Origin: Ambrosia x helenae | Taxonomy: Eukaryota; Streptophyta; Magnoliopsida; Asterales; Asteraceae | DNA: 64,000 bases | Assembly: GCA_030844895.1 (NCBI GenBank) | Contig: CM061229.1 | Span: 126,075,546-126,139,545, forward strand | Reading direction: 5' to 3' | Shown: positions 58,696-64,000 of the stretch, piece after piece | How positions within the stretch are numbered: position 1 is the stretch's first letter | Layout: every line of letters begins with the position of its first letter | The notes under the pieces: model-generated | Told to the model about the DNA's origin: nothing | Seen by the model: only the letters and a program-made list of their open reading frames with translations | Databases searched by the model: none | Translations under genes and position numbers: made by a program

Positions 58696-60058
58696 CTATG
58701 GTGTGGGAGATGTATTCTGTTCCTCAACATCTTGCAAGAGAGGGGCTGTTTCATTATCCAACTTCGAGCTCACACTCGAGTCTGCTATCTTTTGTTCTTG
58801 GGCTTTTCCCCACATCACAGTATAAAACCCGACGACAACAATAATTGATCCCAACAAACTGCATAGATTATGCAAGTGTTATAAATTATTAATGTGTAAA
58901 TGTAATGTAACCATAGTTGTCAAAGCGCCTAGGCGCACTCAGGGCGCATAGGCCGAGCCCGGAGCCTAGGCGCATAAAAAACGAGGGCTTTTTATAATTA
59001 GGCGCATAGTATAAAATACATTTTTTGGGGATTTTAGAGATGTTTTAGGTTTGTTTAGGGCTACATTAGGATGTTTTAGGGTTGTTTAGGACTTGTTCAT
59101 AACTCATTTAGGATGTTTTAGAGGTTTAGGCAACTTTTAGCCTGAATTTGGCCGGAAATCAGCCTGAAAACAGCCCCGATAGTACACCTCAGTGCCTAGG
59201 TGCGCGCCTCACAAGGCGCAGCGCACTTGGTACGCCTGGTTGCGCCTTGCGCCTAGGCGCGCTTTTGACAACTATGAATGCAACAAACTAGATACATGAA
59301 CATAAAACATCGAAAGATATGAAAGCATTCTCACCTTCCAAGATAGAAACCGTCGCCTAAGAAGATGACACCAATCAAATTCGCGATCACAATTCCAACC
59401 GGATGGAACATAGCTACAAAAAGCGGGCCCCTCCTTCGTACACACCATGATTGAACTGTAACTAGAAAAGCATACCCAAATATCCCCTACATTAAAAATA
59501 TAAAAATGTCATGCCATGTCACACCACGAAAGATTAACTTTCGCATTGAGCATGTCTACTCACCGAGAAAAGGACGGAAAACAGTCTCGAATAAGGTTGT
59601 AAACTGAAGCTACTTAGGCCAGTTTCCACAATCAAAGAAGCTGCGCCTGATAAAACGGTGCAGATAAGACAGTAAGAAAACATCAGAGTGATCACTGCAG
59701 GGTATTTCTTGAGGACAATTGCCTGAAGACATCAATAAAAATGTCGTTAGCAAGAAGATTGTAACAATACACAAATGGTAATCATTTATCAGACATTAAT
59801 GTACAGTCTTACCTGTGCAATGATATACATAGAAGCAAAAACGGCATCAATTATTAATAGTATTCCTCCAAGTACCCAATTTGCTGATGGCCCGAGAAGA
59901 TGCAATGAGATCTTTGATTTTAATGGAGAAGATATGATTGGGGGGCCTTGGTAAAGAGTCATGATGATAGCCCCTGCAATTGACACTACAGTGCCGATGA
60001 ATTTTGCTTGTGTTGTTAAGCGTTTAATGTCGAAAACTTCCATCCTAAAACCAGCAAT
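58696..60058 (-). CDS. WAT1-related (EamA) membrane transporter, 5' part missing
   Basis: Five minus-strand exons in one frame: 60058-59813, 59722-59564, 59486-59335 and 58858-58696 are clear, with the first beginning inside the gene after an AG at 60059-60060. They encode about 239 residues, from IAGFRMEVFDIKRL to a Thr-Pro end. Landmarks are RLTTQAKFIGTVVSIAGAI, LVTVQSWCVRRRGPLFVAMF and LGDGFYLG, typical of the second half of WAT1/UMAMIT proteins (nodulin MtN21 type, ten membrane helices, usually 350-400 residues). WAT1 is a tonoplast auxin transporter and UMAMITs export amino acids; which applies here is unknown. About 110 N-terminal residues are not found up to 64000. They may lie beyond the edge, or have been lost to the insertions at 61900-64000. 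Strictly four exons are seen here; the upstream one or two are the missing ones. Confidence 0.82.
58912..59276. mobile_element. MULE-like MITE in the WAT1 last intron
   Basis: Ends CATAGTTGTCAAAGCGC and GCGCTTTTGACAACTATG, with long AGGCGC-rich arms. Flanks AATGTAAC and AATGCAAC. Copy A (about 53440) has the uninterrupted site AATGTAAGAAACTAGATAC, confirming insertion after the duplication. Confidence 0.87.
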
Positions 60059-60061
60059 CTA

Positions 60062-61880
60062 AATCAAATTAGACTTGATGTTTACAAGATAACATTATGT
60101 TAGATAGCAGCAACATGAATAGATTTTGGGAAAATCACCAAAATATATTTTTATTTAAGACACAAACATCAATATATTTTTTTCATATATTTTAGTTCTT
60201 CTCAAAATTATTTCTACTCCCAAGTTTTTCTATGTTAAATAACGAGATAAACTTCTCCATATTCTTACATCTTTTGAAGTTGGATCTTATACAAATGGAA
60301 GTTTTAGTATTTACAAATACCATCGACACAAGTTTTAGAGTTAATTTCTTTGGTCTAAAATTTGCGATGCACATATCTTAAAGGTAACTTCTTTGTTCGG
60401 GTTGTTTCTCTCAACTTTTATTATTTTTTTTAGTGTGCCTAAGAATGCAAGATCTGTATTATTTTGAAATAATTGATTTAAAATAATGTAATTAATTTTG
60501 TAATGATTCAAAATATATATACCAGAAACAAAATATATGTTTCTTCTTATTTTTATTTTTTTTTATTTTTTTTCAATAAGTTAGCAAAATTTGTTTTGTG
60601 TCAAAATCAAATTCACCATATCTTTATATATATTTTTTCGTAGCTTTTCATGATATGCTTTGTATTCTTTATGAAGGGGTATGTAATTATTATGTTGAAA
60701 GTCTTAGTAAAGAAATGAAATATAATACCTTTTATATCTAAACTCCTTATAAAATTCAAATATTCTCTTTATTTTATTACGGGTTAATGCAAACTCAACG
60801 AATCCATTTCTGAGTTTTTTTTTTCTAAATCATACGTAAATGGACATATTCGTATATTTAGATGAAGATGATTTTTACTCGTTTTTTAAATATAATATAT
60901 GGTTATAATAAACACTTGGGAATTACAAATTCTTTTAGTAATATAGCTATACTAGTATTTTGCAAAATTAAAATGACCCACTATTTAAAACTAAACAAAT
61001 ATTTACCTGTCTTGTTAATCATCTAACTTATGGAGTATATAAAACATTGAATGTAGTTATAAACCAAAACAATTGAGTCAAACGTTTTGTTCTAATGAGA
61101 TAAATACTACATTTTATTTTAAGCGATCGAAATTCATTTCTATAAGGAAATTCTTTAACATTCATAATAGTCATGGCTTTGACTCTTAATCAATCTTGAA
61201 AATAAAAAGTCGACACTAATCTCAAATCATCGTACTTAGGTTCGAGCATAGTTCTTTGACTCTCGTTGATTGTTTTTGCAAGTTCATCTAAGTCAAGGTG
61301 AGTATATCTTTCCCCTTTTTACTGTTTTACTCTTTTGGGGTGACTCATGTACTATTATTATTAAACTTATGTATACTCTTTACAACGCAATGTGCTCTTT
61401 GATATGTTTTGTGTGAATTGTATGAACGATTTGTCAAAGTCATTAACCTTTGGGCCGCACCTAACAATGAGTAGTACTACGAATTATATCCCTTGGTTAC
61501 TTACGTGAACGAGTTAAGTCCTTGGTCATTGTTATGGTTTTTCTTGAACGATGTGAGGCTTGATTTTGACCCTTTTACATATTACAATATCATAGCACAT
61601 ACATTGCGAAACTCTTTATCTACTATATGTATTCAAAACAGGGTATGCTCACCAATACATTTTTGTATTGACAAAATTATTTTCGTACATGTTTCAGGTT
61701 ATTTGAGATGCATTCGTTAAGCTTTCGGATTCATATTTAGATTTTGATTCATTGTATTTCAGTTTAGGTGACATTTAGAATCGTTGTATTTCATTTCAAT
61801 GTAATAAACTATTTAATCAATGTATCAATATTTACACTTTTAGTCCATGAGCTATTGAACAATCGTCACTACGTGACACC
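60062..61880. other. AT-rich, no gene seen; right part possibly a truncated LTR
   Basis: I searched the minus strand for the missing WAT1 exons and found none. From about 61120 the text resembles an LTR, ending GGTTGGGGTGTTACA at 61912, as LTRs of plant gypsy elements end. No left terminus was found. Confidence 0.4.
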
Positions 61881-61897
61881 TCGATATTTCCGCCATC

Positions 61898-61912
61898 GGT
61901 TGGGGTGTTACA
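61898..61912 (+). mobile_element. LTR right end (GGTTGGGGTGTTACA)
   Basis: Typical terminal text of TGTAACACCCC-type LTRs. No partner or duplication was found, so only the end is called. Confidence 0.4.
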
Positions 61913-61996
61913 TAGGCGCCAAATCAGGAGAGCAAAACGAAGCAAAACCTCCTCATTGTGAGATCCGGATACACCGTTATCCGATGCTCGCTATGT

Positions 61997-62347
61997 GAGC
62001 CTATTAATTTGGAGGATGAGGACGAGCAGGAGGATATTCCTAGACCACCCGGTTGAAGATCAAAAAAGGGTGGCAAGGCAGAGTCGTCTTCGGGAGGTGG
62101 TGAGTTGAAGGAAGATTTTGAGGAAATGAATCGACGACTACAAGATATTTGCGACCTTGGCCAAAGACTCTTGGAAACTATGCACCAAAGAGTGATCGAG
62201 AATAAAAAGTCTGTCGACATCCAAGAGGCGAGACAAAGGGAAAAGGACATTGAGTTTTTGTTCAGATTGATCGACCACCTCGAGGGAGACGCTCTACGCC
62301 TTGCACAACTTAATAGGCAAGAAATTCTTGCAAAATATAACCTCTAG
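61997..62347 (+). pseudogene. Harbinger accessory protein, C-terminal half, broken
   Basis: The frame reads EDEDEQEDIPRPPG, then TGA at about 62054, then RSKKGGKAESSSGGG, ELKEDFEEMNRRLQD, QRVIENKKSVDIQEARQREK and a final LAKYNL before TAG. This is the coiled-coil C-terminal part of the Myb/NAM-like Harbinger accessory ORF. The element's right end is at 62667. Confidence 0.7.
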
Positions 62348-62667
62348 TGTGTTTCGTTTTTTTATGTTGCGTTTTTTTTTATAAATTTGTTGTATTTTTT
62401 TAGTTGTTTGAATTTAATTAATATAAGTTGTGTGTTTTAATATTATTTTTAATTTTTTTATAACATTTGTCTTTTTTTTTTTTTACATTTTAGTTAAATA
62501 GTTTAAAAAATAATAAAATAAACAACCAATCAGAAAACATGGGCCTTATCTTTTTCCCACTACCACTACACCCCATTTTCACTTCAAGCCTAATGCTGAC
62601 TCAGCTGTCACGTGGACCAATCAGAAACAGGGGCCTTATCTTTTTCCCTTCCTCACTATACATAGTC
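62348..62667. mobile_element. Harbinger 3' terminal region
   Basis: Ends CACTATACATAGTC then TAA (62668-62670); the complement GACTATGTATAGTG matches the ends at 53875 and 63627. Two copies of AACCAATCAGAAAACA-type text with GGGCCTTATCTTTTTCCC (62523 and 62618) form a subterminal direct repeat. Confidence 0.65.
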
Positions 62668-62670
62668 TAA

Positions 62671-63626
62671 TTGTTGAGTTCCACTCCTATTTTTTAAACG
62701 TACATAACTTTTCATACGACATTATTTTAAAAAAAAAAATACACCATAAAAACAAGCATTTTATCCTCTTTCATTTGCCTACTCTATTGCTATACTTTTT
62801 TTTAAAAAAAATTGCTAGGTTGATAATTTGCGTTTAATCATGTATAACTTGCGTTTTTTTGTCAGATATAACTTGTATCTTTTTATCAGGTATACCTTTG
62901 CGTTTTATCTAGTATAACTTGCGTTTTTTGTCATATATAACTTGGTTTTATAATGTATAACTTGTGTGTTTTTGTCATATATAACTTGCATCTTTTTATC
63001 AGGTATAACTTACGTTTAATCTTTGAGTTGTTAAACGATGATATCTACTTATTTATTTTCATTTATTATTTGCTTAAATCACATTTAATCACCACTTTCT
63101 GTATTTCACTTGCTTATTTAGATAATAATCTTCAAATGTTTAGGTAAAAAACTTTGAGAACTACTAGTATTCAGATGTGTTTATGTTCTGCAACAAGGTT
63201 GTTAACCTGACGAGATTTATCGTTTCTGCATTTTCATTAATTCATAAAGAAACTACCCATCTGAACTTCTTTTTATTACTTTCATTCATTTTTGACAGAT
63301 TACAATGACAAATAGTTCTCAGTTAATGTATAGAACAAGCTAGTTATGAACAATGGAAAAAGTGAAGAACAGAGCACGATCAAGCTATCAACCCATCGAT
63401 TTTTTTTAAAGTATAGCAATAGGGTATGCAAATGAAAGAGGATTAAAAGCTTGTTTTTATGGTGTAATTTTTTTAAAAATAATGTCGTATGAAAAAGTTA
63501 TGGACGTTTTAAAAATGAGATAGTGTAATAAATGTGATAGAATGTGATAAAATGAGAAAACAGAATCTGATTAAGTGTGATAGTGTAATAAATGTGATAA
63601 ATAGCCAACCACCTCTTATGGCCTAA
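62671..63626. repeat. AT-rich spacer with GTATAACTTGCGTTTTT units
   Basis: Between two Harbinger ends. The 62840-63020 part repeats TATAACTTGCGTTTTT/TATCAGGTATAACTT units at least six times. 63420-63600 carries an inverted relative of 62700-62810 (AAAGAGGATAAAA against AAAACAAGCATTTTATCC). No gene found. Confidence 0.6.
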
Positions 63627-64000
63627 GACCATGCGTAGTGGGGGGCTTTATTTATAAAGCCCCCCTTCCTGATTGGTCCACGTGGCTGCTGAGTCAGCGT
63701 GGAGAGAGAAACTGAAAAAGGGGTGTAGTGGTGGGGCTTTATTTATAAAGCCCCTGATTGTGATTGGTTGATTTTTTTTATTATTTTTTTAATCTTTTAA
63801 TTCAAAATAATTAAAATAAAAGACAAATAAATATAAAAAAATTACAAATAATAATAAAAACACACAACTAATATTAATTAAATTAAAAAAAAACAAACAA
63901 CTTAAATAAATTACAATACCAAATTAATTATTTTTTAATCTTGCGCCCACTACCCGACCCCATAGGCGGTACATCAGCCCACTTAGGACTATGTCTCAAC
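63627..64000. mobile_element. Harbinger element, left end, running off the window
   Basis: TAA at 63624-63626, then GACCATGCGTAGTGG. Two copies of GGGGCTTTATTTATAAAGCCCC lie at about 63643 and 63733, each a perfect palindrome. CTGATTGGTCCACGTGGCTGC matches the complement of the end at 62600. It carries the ORF at 63928. Confidence 0.72.
63928..64000 (-). CDS. Harbinger accessory protein, partial
   Basis: The last 23 codons of a minus-strand frame, LRHSPKWADVPP then GSGSGRKIKK and TAA at 63928. HSPKW-x-x-VPP is the hallmark that follows the Myb-like domain of this family. Most members continue into a coiled-coil half (as at 62105), so this one either stops early or is truncated. The upstream part lies beyond the window. 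Confidence 0.6.
   Translation of the reverse strand, partial: LRHSPKWADVPPMGSGSGRKIKK

Larger units (their letters stand above)
54812..59345. repeat. Segmental duplication, copy B
   Basis: Partner of 51355-53510, enlarged by a 2.6 kb solo LTR (55324-57930) and a MITE (58912-59276). The MLP copy here has decayed, but the WAT1 exons are intact. Confidence 0.8.

Noticed and set aside
59789..60043. Minus-strand 84-codon frame as a small complete gene
   Set aside because: It is the first visible exon of the spliced WAT1 gene plus intron read-through; the Met is internal.

Overview
This window is nuclear DNA of a flowering plant. Genes have GT-AG introns, the sequence is very AT-rich, there is no operon structure, and most of the length is transposon debris. 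Several cues fit a daisy-family (Asteraceae) plant: PIF/Harbinger accessory ORFs starting MANQNPNPNP, arrays of GAGCCGAGC motifs, and 'AGAACTGTGAGAAYCA' foldback MITEs. The family assignment is inference from recall, not a search.

Layout. 1-3142: decayed retroelement DNA ending in a probable gypsy-type LTR and a (TAA)18 microsatellite. 3143-18815: one 15.7 kb Helitron with both canonical termini. It carries a five-exon gene of unknown function with a tandemly duplicated exon (5227-6228), an intact F-box protein (8795-9850), a five-exon RPA-like OB-fold gene (10504-11600) and the RepHel replication initiator/helicase (13565-18301). RepHel is broken only by one apparent extra G at 16776-16779. 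18816-21650: MITEs and a PIF/Harbinger relic. 21754-22500: a plastid PRIN2-like gene. 24045-28474: an RNase H1 gene whose 5' region is a three-copy repeat split by two MITEs. 28475-31500: more MITEs and an orphan Helitron 3' end. 32070-34079: the ribosome-biogenesis GTPase NOG1, with telo-box/site II promoter motifs. 35927-36636 (minus): a three-exon DUF4228 (PADRE) gene. 36800-51300: about 14 kb without a recognisable gene but with many identifiable mobile elements: hAT, MULE and foldback MITEs, SINEs with perfect target-site duplications, and LINE pieces. 51355-59345: a segmental duplication. Copy A has an intact MLP/Bet v 1-like gene (52342-53009) and a ruined WAT1 3' end. Copy B has a dead MLP (58276-58640), a 2.6 kb solo LTR, and the WAT1 3' exons that still read open (58696-60058, minus). 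60060-64000: LTR and Harbinger remnants, with a Harbinger ORF running off the right edge.

How the genes relate. The host genes (PRIN2-like, RNase H1, NOG1, DUF4228, MLP, WAT1) are ordinary single-function plant genes with no evident shared pathway, although PRIN2 and RNase H1 both look organelle-targeted. The genes inside the Helitron form a second unit. RepHel and RPA-like are its own replication kit; the F-box gene and the duplicated-exon gene look like passengers.

The most unusual items are the near-intact multi-gene Helitron and its internal duplications, a hAT-like element family with motif-array interiors, the solo LTR with GCGATTAG/CTAATCGC arrays, and the MLP/WAT1 duplication, in which insertions can be dated against an empty copy.
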